Assembly (NCBI RefSeq): GCF_013186535.1
Contig: NZ_JABMCZ010000001.1
Location: forward strand, 1,054,001 to 1,118,000
Reading direction: 5' to 3'
DNA from: Nocardia terpenica
Lineage (GTDB): Bacteria > Actinomycetota > Actinomycetes > Mycobacteriales > Mycobacteriaceae
Length of the DNA stretch: 64,000 nucleotides
Shown: one piece after another, positions 53,353 to 61,744 of the stretch
Position numbering within the stretch: the stretch's first letter is position 1
Layout: the number at the start of each line of letters is the position of its first letter
Position numbers and translations under genes: made by a program
The notes under the pieces: model-generated
The model's database searches: none
Seen by the model: only the letters and a program-made list of their open reading frames with translations
Told to the model about the DNA's origin: nothing

Positions 53353-56300
53353 CAGTGTTGCGGTGGTACGAGGATGGCTGGCCCACCCCTCCGCCGACAC
53401 CGGGATCTATCTGGCGGATGAGGCCGACGGCTGGGACTACCGCTCCTACACCGAGTTGGCCGACCTGACCTGGTCGGTGGCCGGGGTGTTGCGGGCGCGG
53501 GGCCTGACCGGTGAGGACGGGGCGTGTGTGATCATGCCGACCGGGTTCTCGTGTGTGGCAGCGTTTTACGCGGTGTGGGCGTGTGGCGGGGTATTCACGC
53601 CGGTCGCACCACCGATGTTCGGGGACCTGTCGCAGTATGTGGAGCATGTGGCCGCGATCCTCGCGCAGGCCGATCCGCGGTTGGTGGTGACCTCCCCCGA
53701 ATTCGAGCCCCTGGTGCGTCAAGCGATGACGGCCGCGGGGCGGGCCGACGAGCCGGTGGTGATCGGCACCGAATTGCCCACTGGTGACCGGGTTTTCGCG
53801 GATCCGGCCGAGTGTGCGTTGTTGCAGTTCACGTCGGGGTCGACGGGGACGCCGCGGGGGGTGCGGGTGTCGTGGCCGAACCTGGCCACCAATATCGCGA
53901 TGATCACGCGGTTGATCGAATGGCGGCCGGGGGAGGCGATGATGTCGTGGCTGCCGCTGTATCACGACATGGGCCTGGTCGGCGCATTCCTCACCACCGT
54001 CGCCAACCAAGCCGACCTGTATTTGATGCGGCCGGATCAGTTCGTGCGCGACCCGGTGCGCTGGTTACGGGCGATGACGATAGCCCGCCACGCCCCCTCC
54101 CCGTCGTTCGCGCTCGGGTATGTCGCCCACCGCGTCACCCCCGAACAAATCCAGGATCTCGATCTGTCGGGGTGGCGGACGTTGGCGGTGGGGTCGGAGC
54201 CGGTGGAGGTGGCGGATTTGCGGGCGTTCGCGGAATTGACCGGCCCGCAGGGCTTCTCCGCCGACGCCTACACCCTCGCCTACGGCTTGGCGGAGGCGAC
54301 GTTGATGGTGACCTCCTCCACCCGCCACCGGCCCCTCACCGCGCTACGCCTGGACACCGGGAGCCTGCGGTTCGGGTACCCCATCCGAGTCACCGCCGAA
54401 GCCGCGCTCGGTGACGGGAGGTGGGTGGACGGGCCGGGCTGGATCACCGGCCTGGGGTACTCCACCCCCGAGTCGCGGGTGCGGGTCGTCGACGAGCACG
54501 GCCACGACCTGCCCGACGGGACGTTGGGCGAGATGGTGGTGGCCGGGGACTCGGTCGCCCTCGGGTATTCCGGAGAGGAAACCACCGGTAGCGGTACCCG
54601 CATCGAGAACGGTGACCTGTTCACCGGTGACGCCGGATTCCTTTACCACGGTGAGGTGTTCGTGCTGGGGCGGATGGGCACGAGTGTGAAGGTGCGGGGC
54701 CGGTCGGTGTTCATGGAAGACCTCGAATCCCGCATCGCCCGCGACACCGGCATCACCAAAGGCAAACTCGCCGCCGTCGCCCTCACCGATGCCGGTGCGC
54801 AGGGCGTGGCGTTGTTCGCCGAAACCGCGCCGGGGGACTGGATCAGTGAGGCGCGCCGCATCATTCGGGGTGAGTTGGGTCCGGCGCAGGCGGTCACCAT
54901 CGTGACCGGGCCGCGGGGGTTCATCCGCCGCACCTCCAGCGGCAAACCACGCCGCCGCCACATGTGGCAGCTGTATCGCGACAACAGCCTCGACGGCGCC
55001 CACGTCCACGACACCCCCGATATCGAGGCCACCGGCGCCGATCGGCCCGAGCCTCTGGATCGCTTGCACGAGTTACTGGATCGGGCATTGGCGATGGTGG
55101 CAGTCCCGCCGGATTCGGCGGTGTTGTTCGAGGGGTCGCTGGCCGAGGGGTTCGGAAACGACGGCTCCGATATCGACTTCCTAATCGTGGCCCCCGGCGA
55201 CGAACAGATGCCGACGCTGCCGACGGTGTTGTTCCTCGACGGCCGCCGCATCGAAATCCGCACCCGCTCCCACACCCAACTCCGCCACCAACTCGACCAG
55301 GTCGCCCGCGGGGAGGTGGAGGAGGATCTGCTCAACCGCTGCCAACGCTTCCTGCACGCCACCGTCCTCCGCTCCGGCCCGGAAACCCTGGACCTGGACG
55401 GGCTCCGGGAGTTGTTGCCGCGCTCCGTGTTCGCGGGGGTCGTGGCGGGCTGGTGGGCCGAGCGCGCCCGCCACGCCCTGCGCTACGCGGTCGCCTTGCA
55501 CGCGTTGGGTGAACACGACGAGGCCGTGGCTTGGGCGCGCGACGGGCTGTTGCAAGCGGTGAAGGCATGGCTGGCCGAACACGGCGAAACCTACCTGGAG
55601 ACGAAATGGCTTCCCCACCAACTGAACCGACTCGCGGCCGCTCGACCGGACACAGCAGCGTTGATCGGCCGCTACCGCTCGCTGGATGAATCTGCTGATC
55701 TGGCAACGATTCTCGCCCTGGCGGTGGGGTTCGGTGTGGAGGTCGCCGACGACTCCGACCAGATTCTGTTGACCAGGGTGGCGAAGGTGACGACGTGGGC
55801 GGTCGGGGACCGTGTGCACGTTCTGCGCGACGACCGCGACGTGTTCGCCCTGTCCGACCGCGCCGCACACGCCTGGCGCTCGGTCGTCGTACGCCGCTCC
55901 CTGCGCGACATCCTCACCCGCGCCGCCATCGGCCCCGAACTCGCAGAATTCATCCGATTGGGGCTGGTCGGGTTGGCCTGGCGGGGCGCGGGCGCGATCA
56001 CCCCCGCGTTGGCGATGTGTAAACCGTTGCGCCCCTACACCCCTGTCCCGTGCCCGGTCGCCCCTGCCATCGAGTTGGCTGGTGCTGCTCGTGATGGTGG
56101 GGTGGCGGTGTCGCCGTTGCCCGCGACCCGGTTCATCGCGTGTGCCTCGGAGTTGGTGTGGGCGAACGTGGTGGTGGAGAACGCCCGCGAGGACCTGGCC
56201 GGTGCCGTCAAGAGCGGGCAGGGCGCGGTCGCCGACATCGCCGCGCACCGGGTGGTCGCCATGTGTGTCCGGATGCTGTTGTCCGCGTACGGGATCCACC

Positions 56301-56665
56301 CGCTGCCCGCCGACACCACCCCCACCCAGACTTTGCGTCGCCTGGTACCCGCCACGCCCCCCGATCTGATCGCGGTGGTGGAACAGGCCGGGCAGGTGCG
56401 GTTCTCCCCGATCCCGCAGATCGGGGACGACGCGTTACGGAAGATGGCGGTCCTCGACGACCTTATCGCCCGTATCCGTGTTGTGGTGGGTGGCACGGGT
56501 TTTCCGGCGTCGTTCGACTCGGGTGAGCAGTGGCGGCGCACCCTCGACATCAGTTACGACTGGCTGCGCATCGCCGGGTACCTGGACACCGACCTACCCC
56601 TGGACGAGGCCCGCGACCTGCTCACCACCGGAGGCCACCAACCACACCAAGGAGGCTCGCAGTGA
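53321..56665 (+). CDS. Fatty-acyl-AMP-ligase-like adenylation domain fused to a nucleotidyltransferase
   Basis: Predicted 1114-residue fusion. About residues 1-560 are a FAAL/acyl-CoA-ligase domain: LLQFTSGSTGTPRGVRVSW (A3), YHDMGLVGAFL, AYGLAEATLMV, and GDAGFLYHGEVFVLGR. Near 604-620 comes GSLAEGFGNDGSDIDFLIV, the G-S-x(n)-D-x-D signature of an NTP_transf_2 domain, followed by a helical HEPN-like part (ARHALRYAVALHALGEHDE). About 830-880 looks PqqD-like, and the last ~220 residues are helical and unassigned. Starts at 53312, 53321 and 53342 are possible; GGAGGGG spacing favours 53321. It overlaps both neighbours. Likely loads a fatty acid onto the ACP encoded next; the nucleotidyltransferase may act on the product or regulate the enzyme. 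Confidence 0.85.
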   Translation: MSRKTVLMSTDSVAVVRGWLAHPSADTGIYLADEADGWDYRSYTELADLTWSVAGVLRARGLTGEDGACVIMPTGFSCVAAFYAVWACGGVFTPVAPPMFGDLSQYVEHVAAILAQADPRLVVTSPEFEPLVRQAMTAAGRADEPVVIGTELPTGDRVFADPAECALLQFTSGSTGTPRGVRVSWPNLATNIAMITRLIEWRPGEAMMSWLPLYHDMGLVGAFLTTVANQADLYLMRPDQFVRDPVRWLRAMTIARHAPSPSFALGYVAHRVTPEQIQDLDLSGWRTLAVGSEPVEVADLRAFAELTGPQGFSADAYTLAYGLAEATLMVTSSTRHRPLTALRLDTGSLRFGYPIRVTAEAALGDGRWVDGPGWITGLGYSTPESRVRVVDEHGHDLPDGTLGEMVVAGDSVALGYSGEETTGSGTRIENGDLFTGDAGFLYHGEVFVLGRMGTSVKVRGRSVFMEDLESRIARDTGITKGKLAAVALTDAGAQGVALFAETAPGDWISEARRIIRGELGPAQAVTIVTGPRGFIRRTSSGKPRRRHMWQLYRDNSLDGAHVHDTPDIEATGADRPEPLDRLHELLDRALAMVAVPPDSAVLFEGSLAEGFGNDGSDIDFLIVAPGDEQMPTLPTVLFLDGRRIEIRTRSHTQLRHQLDQVARGEVEEDLLNRCQRFLHATVLRSGPETLDLDGLRELLPRSVFAGVVAGWWAERARHALRYAVALHALGEHDEAVAWARDGLLQAVKAWLAEHGETYLETKWLPHQLNRLAAARPDTAALIGRYRSLDESADLATILALAVGFGVEVADDSDQILLTRVAKVTTWAVGDRVHVLRDDRDVFALSDRAAHAWRSVVVRRSLRDILTRAAIGPELAEFIRLGLVGLAWRGAGAITPALAMCKPLRPYTPVPCPVAPAIELAGAARDGGVAVSPLPATRFIACASELVWANVVVENAREDLAGAVKSGQGAVADIAAHRVVAMCVRMLLSAYGIHPLPADTTPTQTLRRLVPATPPDLIAVVEQAGQVRFSPIPQIGDDALRKMAVLDDLIARIRVVVGGTGFPASFDSGEQWRRTLDISYDWLRIAGYLDTDLPLDEARDLLTTGGHQPHQGGSQ

Positions 56666-56928
56666 CCGATATCGACCACAGCACCCCCGCCCGCGTCCGG
56701 GAGTTGATCGCTGCCATGGCACCCGACCCGGGATCGGCGGTCACCGACGATCAGCAACTCGTGACCGACCTGGGCTTCGACTCGTTGCGTCTGATGGAAC
56801 TCACCCTGGTGTTGGAGCAGGCGTTCGACCTGCCCCGCTACCGCCCCGACCAACTCGCCGGAGTCCACCGCGTCACCGACGTGATCGCCCTGATCGAACA
56901 GGGCCTGAGTGAACGGAGCCAGCCATGA
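56662..56928 (+). CDS. Acyl carrier protein
   Basis: Predicted 88-residue acyl carrier protein. The phosphopantetheine site is S41 in DLGFDSLRLMEL, followed by the acidic helix II and LPRYRPDQLAGVHRVTDVIA. It would carry the acyl chain activated by the upstream ligase domain to the reductase and AfsA-like enzymes. GTG 56662 overlaps the upstream stop (GTGA) with AAGGAGG just before; its stop overlaps the next start by ATGA. Confidence 0.92.
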   Translation: MTDIDHSTPARVRELIAAMAPDPGSAVTDDQQLVTDLGFDSLRLMELTLVLEQAFDLPRYRPDQLAGVHRVTDVIALIEQGLSERSQP

Positions 56929-58067
56929 CCGGCACCGGGGCGGTCCTGCTGACCGGTGCCACCGGTTTGGTTGGTGCGGAGGTCGCCGCCCGCCTGCTGG
57001 CCGCTGGACGCGAAGTTGTGGCGGTGCGGCACACCACGTCCCGCATCCTCCGCAACGACGGCACCGTCCTCGACGGCGTGCACGCGGTGCCCGGTGACAT
57101 CCGCCGTCCCGGCCTCGGCCTCACCCCCAACGAGCCGGGTGTGGTTGATGATCAGCGGGTGGGGGTGATCGTGCACAGTGCCGCGACTACCGCCTTCGAC
57201 GCCACCGACACCGACTATCAGGAACTCAACGTGCAAGCCACCGCGCACGCGGTGGAGTTGGCGCTCGCGTGGGGTGTGCCGCTGGTGTATGTGAGTACCG
57301 CGTATGTGTGCGGCATGCAGGGCGGCACCATCGAGGAGGCGGAACTCGAGGGTGGGTCCGGGTTCGGTAACCGGTATGAGGACAGCAAGTTCCGTGCCGA
57401 ACACCTGGTGCGGGGCGCAGCGGGGTTGCGGTGGGTGATCGTGCGGCCCGGGATCGTGACGGGTGCGACCGGGACCGGGCGGATCCGGGATTTCAAGAAT
57501 CTGTACACGGTGGTGAAACTGATCGTGGAGGGCAAGCTGCGGGTGCTGCCCGGCCGCTACGACGCGACGATCGCGCTGGCCCCGGTCGATCATGTCGCCG
57601 ATGTCATCACCACCGCCACCCTGAACGTCGATACCGCGAGTGGGCGCACCTTCCATGCCCTCGGCCGTGGCGGGTTGTCGCTGCGGGAGGTGTCGGACGT
57701 GCTGGCGGAGTACCCGTCGTTCCGGGTCGCGACCTTCGTCCCCGAATCCACCTTCACCGCCGAAGACCTGGATCCGTTGCAGCGGGAGTACTTCCTCCGC
57801 ATCGGCGCCCTGTATACCAGCTACTTTCAGCGCCGCCCGGTGTTCGCGACCGCGAATGCTGATGCGCTGCTCGGGCGTTCGAGTCCGGCGACCGGCAAGG
57901 ACTATCTACGACTGGTGCTGGACTACTGCCTGGAGTCCGGTTACCTCGGCACTCCGCTACCGACGGTGCGTGATGTGCTCGCGCGATACGTCCAGCCCCC
58001 CAAGGGCAACGGTGTCGCAGCGTCGCGAGGTACGGGTGACGACAGGAATCTCGGAGGTGTGTTGTGA
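56925..58067 (+). CDS. Thioester-reductase-like NAD(P)-dependent SDR
   Basis: Predicted 380-residue extended SDR. The nucleotide-binding motif is GATGLVG at residues 11-17, VSTAYVCG lies near 124, and Y151-E-D-S-K155 is the catalytic Y-x-x-x-K. The arrangement matches the NAD_binding_4 group (Lys2/CAR reductase domains and fatty-acyl reductases), which reduce carrier-bound thioesters to aldehydes or alcohols; reduction of an acyl-ACP is therefore plausible. Reduction of a butenolide or ketone is the alternative. ATGA overlap with the ACP gene and GTGA overlap with the next gene. Confidence 0.85.
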   Translation: MTGTGAVLLTGATGLVGAEVAARLLAAGREVVAVRHTTSRILRNDGTVLDGVHAVPGDIRRPGLGLTPNEPGVVDDQRVGVIVHSAATTAFDATDTDYQELNVQATAHAVELALAWGVPLVYVSTAYVCGMQGGTIEEAELEGGSGFGNRYEDSKFRAEHLVRGAAGLRWVIVRPGIVTGATGTGRIRDFKNLYTVVKLIVEGKLRVLPGRYDATIALAPVDHVADVITTATLNVDTASGRTFHALGRGGLSLREVSDVLAEYPSFRVATFVPESTFTAEDLDPLQREYFLRIGALYTSYFQRRPVFATANADALLGRSSPATGKDYLRLVLDYCLESGYLGTPLPTVRDVLARYVQPPKGNGVAASRGTGDDRNLGGVL

Positions 58068-58969
58068 CGAACTTGCGTGAGCTATTGATGCCCCTGACCC
58101 CGCAGTCGGCGAAGGTGGACGCCTATGTCGCCGACACCTATGTTCAGGAGGCGGTGACACAGCTGGAATCCCGGGGCGTTGATCCTGCTGTTTTCGCGCG
58201 TAAGTATTCGATGTTGTTGTTGAAGCCGGATGCGATCGTCGCGCGTGCGGTGGATAAGACGTTGGTGTGGTTGCGGGATAATGGGTTTCGGGTGGTGGCG
58301 GTGCGGGCGGTGCCGGTGGGGCGGCATTTCGTGCGTGCGTTGTGGTATTTCGCCTGGAATATCGCCTCTCCCGAACGCCGCCGCATCGCCGACCTCCTCG
58401 CCGCGGTCTCCGATGCTCTGGTGTTGGTCATCGCCAGCGACACCGACACCATGCCCACCCCGGTGCGGTTGGCCGCGGGCAAGGGTGCCACGAATCCGGC
58501 CAAGCGTCATCCGGGGGAGTTGCGGTATCTGCTGGGCCGCCACAATTATCTGTTGAATCTGGTGCATTCCCCGGATGATCCGGCGGATGTGTTGCGGGAG
58601 TTCGCGATCTATTTCGACGAACGCACCCGCACCCAGATCCTGACCGAGATCAATACCGGCCGCGACCGGTCGGCGCTGGCCAGTGAACTCGGTGACCACC
58701 TGTATGCCCTCACCCCCGCCCGCAGTTTCGACCGGGCGACGGCGTTGGAGCGGATCCTCACCGAAATCGGCGGCGCGCCACCGGGTTTCGACCCCGCCTG
58801 CGATGCCGACTGTGCGCGGTTGCTGTACCAGGCGTGGGCGCAGGATCGGCCGCTGGATCCGTGGTCGGTGATCGTGCTCGGCTCCCACGTCCTACCCATG
58901 CGCACCGGGACCCAGCCCCAGACGCTGCCCCCGGTCACCGCCCACGACTGGCTGAAGGATCGCCCATGA
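58064..58969 (+). CDS. Extended nucleoside-diphosphate-kinase-like protein
   Basis: Predicted 301-residue protein, more than twice the length of a normal NDK. Residues about 45-190 follow the NDK fold: YSMLLLKPDAIVARAVDKTL (compare TLVLIKPDGVARGL), and NLVHSPDDPADVLREFAIYF with the expected phosphohistidine at H168. The Kpn-loop region is altered. About 110 C-terminal residues (TGRDRSALASELGDHLYALT ... ) have no match I recognise. It may phosphorylate an alcohol or phosphate of the pathway intermediate rather than NDPs. GTG start in a GTGA overlap; stop overlaps the AfsA start. Confidence 0.8.
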   Translation: MTNLRELLMPLTPQSAKVDAYVADTYVQEAVTQLESRGVDPAVFARKYSMLLLKPDAIVARAVDKTLVWLRDNGFRVVAVRAVPVGRHFVRALWYFAWNIASPERRRIADLLAAVSDALVLVIASDTDTMPTPVRLAAGKGATNPAKRHPGELRYLLGRHNYLLNLVHSPDDPADVLREFAIYFDERTRTQILTEINTGRDRSALASELGDHLYALTPARSFDRATALERILTEIGGAPPGFDPACDADCARLLYQAWAQDRPLDPWSVIVLGSHVLPMRTGTQPQTLPPVTAHDWLKDRP

Positions 58970-59922
58970 CCACCGACATCGCCCGACCATCCACCGCCAC
59001 CCACATACGAACGATCTCCCGCCACCTCGCCCACCGCTGCGCGGTCTCGGAAGTCTTCGTCACCTCCCTACACGCAAACACCGAAGACAGCTACACCGTC
59101 GGCGCGCAGCTACCCCGCATGCACGCCTACTACGGTGATCACGTGGGAGCGGCTGCCGTGCAGTATGACCCGCTGCTGGTGATGGAGGCGGCCCGTCAGG
59201 CCGCGATCGCGTTGACGCACGAATACTTCGGCGTGCCAGGCGATATGGCGTTCGTGGTGCGCACCTTCAACGGCAGCGGCGCAGACACCGCCGCCTGGCG
59301 AATCGGACCCACCCCCGCCGATCTGGTCATGACCGTGCAGATCACACGCCGCCACCAGCACCACGGCCGCGTCCACGGCGTGGACATGGTCCTCGACATC
59401 GCCTGCGCCGATACGCCGATGATGACCGTCGACGGCTCCTTCACCTGGATCACCCCCCACCAATGGGAACAACTACGCGACAGCGCCCGCACCGGTCTGG
59501 GCCTGGGTGGGTTCGACGGCACGACCGTGTCCGGTGAGCGCGCCGACCCGGCGACGGTGGGCCGGGAGAGCCGCCGCAATGTCGTGATCGGCCCGCTCCA
59601 ACCCCACTCCGAAGGCGGCACAGCGGCTTTGGTCGCCGACACCGGCCATCCCGCCCTGTTCGACCACCCCCTCGACCACGCCCCCGGCAGCCTGCTCATC
59701 GAAGCCGCCCGCCAGACAGCGACCGCCCTGCTGGGCCCGAACCCACCCCAACTACTCTGTGTCGCAAGCACATTCGAGAAATTCGTGGAACTCGACCACC
59801 CCGCCGCATGCATCGCCGAGATCGTCCAGACCGATCCTGTCGTGATCCGCTGCGACATCCACCAGGGCGACACCACCGCCGCCCGTATCGACCTGGAATT
59901 CGCCGAGGTACCCGAACAGTGA
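58966..59922 (+). CDS. AfsA/ScbA-type A-factor (butenolide phosphate) synthase homologue
   Basis: Predicted 318-residue protein with two AfsA hot-dog repeats, about 20-165 and 190-315. Landmarks: HLAHRCAVSEVFVTSLHANT (compare HkxxxxEvl.t), YDPLLVMEAARQAAIALTHE, and in the second half HPALFDHPLDHAPGSLLIEAARQ, with FDHPLDHAPG matching the conserved DHPxDHxPGMxxxE motif. AfsA condenses a beta-ketoacyl-ACP with DHAP to form the gamma-butyrolactone skeleton. ATG 58966 overlaps the NDK-like stop. It is the best clue to the operon's product class. Confidence 0.92.
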   Translation: MTTDIARPSTATHIRTISRHLAHRCAVSEVFVTSLHANTEDSYTVGAQLPRMHAYYGDHVGAAAVQYDPLLVMEAARQAAIALTHEYFGVPGDMAFVVRTFNGSGADTAAWRIGPTPADLVMTVQITRRHQHHGRVHGVDMVLDIACADTPMMTVDGSFTWITPHQWEQLRDSARTGLGLGGFDGTTVSGERADPATVGRESRRNVVIGPLQPHSEGGTAALVADTGHPALFDHPLDHAPGSLLIEAARQTATALLGPNPPQLLCVASTFEKFVELDHPAACIAEIVQTDPVVIRCDIHQGDTTAARIDLEFAEVPEQ

Positions 59923-60530
59923 CCGATCTCGACCTGTTGACCACCACCCGCGCGTTTCGCCGCCGCCTCGACCCCACCGCCCCCATCTCCTACCGAGACA
60001 TCCAGGACTGCCTCGATATCGCCGTGCACGCCCCCAGCGGCTCCAACCGCCAACCCTGGCACTTCGTCCTCATCGACGACCCCCACACCCGCCATACCAT
60101 CGCCGACTACTACCGCCAAGGCTTCGCCCACAACCTGTCCGGCCGCACCCCCCGCCCCGACCAACTGCGCGATCTCGACTCCGCCCGCCACCTCGCCGAC
60201 CACCTCCACACCATCCCCCTACTCATCCTCGTCTGCACCCACGGCCGCCCCCCGGCCACCGCCGCCCACCTGGCCAGCTTCTACGCCTCCATCTACCCCA
60301 CCGTCTGGAACCTGCAACTAGCCCTGCACGCCCACGGCTACGGCACCTGCCTCACCACCGCCCACCTCACCCACGAACACGACACAGCCACCCTCCTCAA
60401 CATCCCCTACGACAACATCACCCAGGTCGCCCTCCTCCCCGTCGCCCGCCTCCACCCCGGCACACCCACCCCACCACCCCGCCGCCCCGCCACCGAAGCC
60501 ACCAGCTGGAACCGGTGGAGCACACCATGA
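59919..60530 (+). CDS. Nitroreductase family flavoprotein
   Basis: Predicted 203-residue FMN enzyme. The family blocks are FRRRLDPTAPISYRDIQDCL, HAPSGSNRQPWHFVLIDDP (FMN-binding SxxNxQPW) and SFYASIYPTVWNLQLALHAHGYG. Nitroreductase-fold enzymes reduce quinones, nitro groups or enones; here it may reduce the butenolide double bond, as BprA-like reductases do in A-factor synthesis. GTG in GTGA overlap with afsA. The C-terminal tail is Pro/Thr-rich. The stop overlaps the start of a 20-codon ORF. Confidence 0.88.
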   Translation: MTDLDLLTTTRAFRRRLDPTAPISYRDIQDCLDIAVHAPSGSNRQPWHFVLIDDPHTRHTIADYYRQGFAHNLSGRTPRPDQLRDLDSARHLADHLHTIPLLILVCTHGRPPATAAHLASFYASIYPTVWNLQLALHAHGYGTCLTTAHLTHEHDTATLLNIPYDNITQVALLPVARLHPGTPTPPPRRPATEATSWNRWSTP

Positions 60531-60589
60531 CCGAGCCCGCAGAACATCCTCGGGCAGATGGCCGACCCGGCCGGGGGTGTCGGTCATGA
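60527..60589 (+). CDS. Possible 20-residue coupled mini-ORF between the nitroreductase and UbiA-family genes
   Basis: ATG at 60527 overlaps the nitroreductase TGA (ATGA), and its own TGA at 60587-60589 overlaps the UbiA-family ATG at 60586 (ATGA). It would encode MTEPAEHPRADGRPGRGCRS. Both overlaps have the same 4-nt geometry as the other junctions in this operon, so ribosomes could pass through it. It may serve only to carry coupling across a 55-bp gap, or encode a peptide. No homology can be judged at this length. Confidence 0.4.
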   Translation: MTEPAEHPRADGRPGRGCRS

Positions 60590-61521
60590 CCGAGTCGATC
60601 ACCCAGCGCCGCACCGGTATCGCCGTCGCGATGGGTCGTCTGGCGCGGTTCACCGCCACCAGGTACAAGCCGTACTACCTGCTGTACGCGGTCGTGTGGA
60701 CACTGGCGGTCGAAGCCACCGCCGCACTCGTGTCGCACCCGCAGGTCGGGTGGCGGCCGGGCGGGGCGACGGTGGTGCGGGTCGTGGTGGTGGCAGGAGT
60801 GTTGCTGTATCTGCGGATGGTCGACGAACAGAAAGACCTGGGATACGACCGGATTCATTATCCGGATCGACCGTTGGTCACCGGGGCCATCACCACACGC
60901 GAGTTACGCATCGCCATGACCGTCCTCGCGGCCGCCGCGATCGGGGCGTCGCTGGCACTGTCGGTGTGGTCAGGGGTATGGATCACCATCGTGCTCGGGT
61001 ACGGGCTGGTGCTGTGGGGCCTGGAACGGGCATCGGCGGCCATCCGGGACACGCTGTTGCTGAATCTGGCCGTCACCTATCCGGTGCAGGTATGGCTCAC
61101 CGTCTACGTGGTGGTGTCGGCCATCGGGACCGGGCAGGTCCAATCCCGATGGGTCACAGCAGGAGTCGCGGTCGTATTCGCGGGAGCGTTTCTGGGATTC
61201 GAATTCGCCCGCAAAACCACCAGCACGGCCCGGCCGGGGGAGTGGTTCTACTCCAACATTCTCGGGGCGACCGGCAGCGCCGCCGCGGTGGTGTCGTGCT
61301 CGGTGCTGGCGGTGGGGTGTGACCTGATGCTGGTGCAGCCGTGGCGGTACCCGATCACACACGCGGTGGTGGGGTGGATCGCGGTGGTAGCGTTGGTGTT
61401 TCCGCTATGGGGCACGCTGCGATTCCGGCGACAAAACCGGGATTACCCCGTTGCCGCGGCTGTGCTGTTCATACTCACCCTGTACGCCACACTCATCACC
61501 CAAGCACTCGTTCTGCCGTGA
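60586..61521 (+). CDS. UbiA-family prenyltransferase-like membrane protein
   Basis: Predicted 311-residue membrane protein with about eight hydrophobic helices. The UbiA first Asp-rich motif appears as LRMVDEQKDLGYDRIHYPDR, and a second candidate as GFEFARKTTSTARPGEW, where the usual D-x-x-D is weakened to F-E-F-A-R-K. The family transfers prenyl groups to aromatic or lipid acceptors within the membrane. In this operon it may act on the butyrolactone-type lipid; the altered second motif leaves the donor uncertain. ATG 60586 is coupled to the mini-ORF; GTG 60577 is an alternative. Confidence 0.82.
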   Translation: MTESITQRRTGIAVAMGRLARFTATRYKPYYLLYAVVWTLAVEATAALVSHPQVGWRPGGATVVRVVVVAGVLLYLRMVDEQKDLGYDRIHYPDRPLVTGAITTRELRIAMTVLAAAAIGASLALSVWSGVWITIVLGYGLVLWGLERASAAIRDTLLLNLAVTYPVQVWLTVYVVVSAIGTGQVQSRWVTAGVAVVFAGAFLGFEFARKTTSTARPGEWFYSNILGATGSAAAVVSCSVLAVGCDLMLVQPWRYPITHAVVGWIAVVALVFPLWGTLRFRRQNRDYPVAAAVLFILTLYATLITQALVLP

Positions 61522-61649
61522 GCTTTGCGGATGGTCATCGGAGGGCCACCGAAAGGGCAGTGGGCGGACCGGGTTCGGCGCGCATTCTGGAGGTGCACCC
61601 GGCGCCGCTCGAGGAAAAGCCCCCTTCGCAAGATTGCGGCGCGCCGGAT

Positions 61650-61677
61650 CCGGTGCGGTCCGCCCTTGCCGCACCGG
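61650..61677 (+). terminator. Stem-loop after the AfsA operon
   Basis: CCGGTGCGG (61650-61658) pairs perfectly with CCGCACCGG (61669-61677) across 10 nt. No U run. It lies 129 bp past the UbiA-family stop, in a 223-bp gap without other recognisable features apart from GGAGG ahead of the next gene. Confidence 0.5.
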
Positions 61678-61744
61678 GCTCGCGGTCCGGTGTCCGCGCG
61701 TGTGGCGCCGGGTGCGTTCGAGCCCGCTTTGGAGGTACCTCGAG

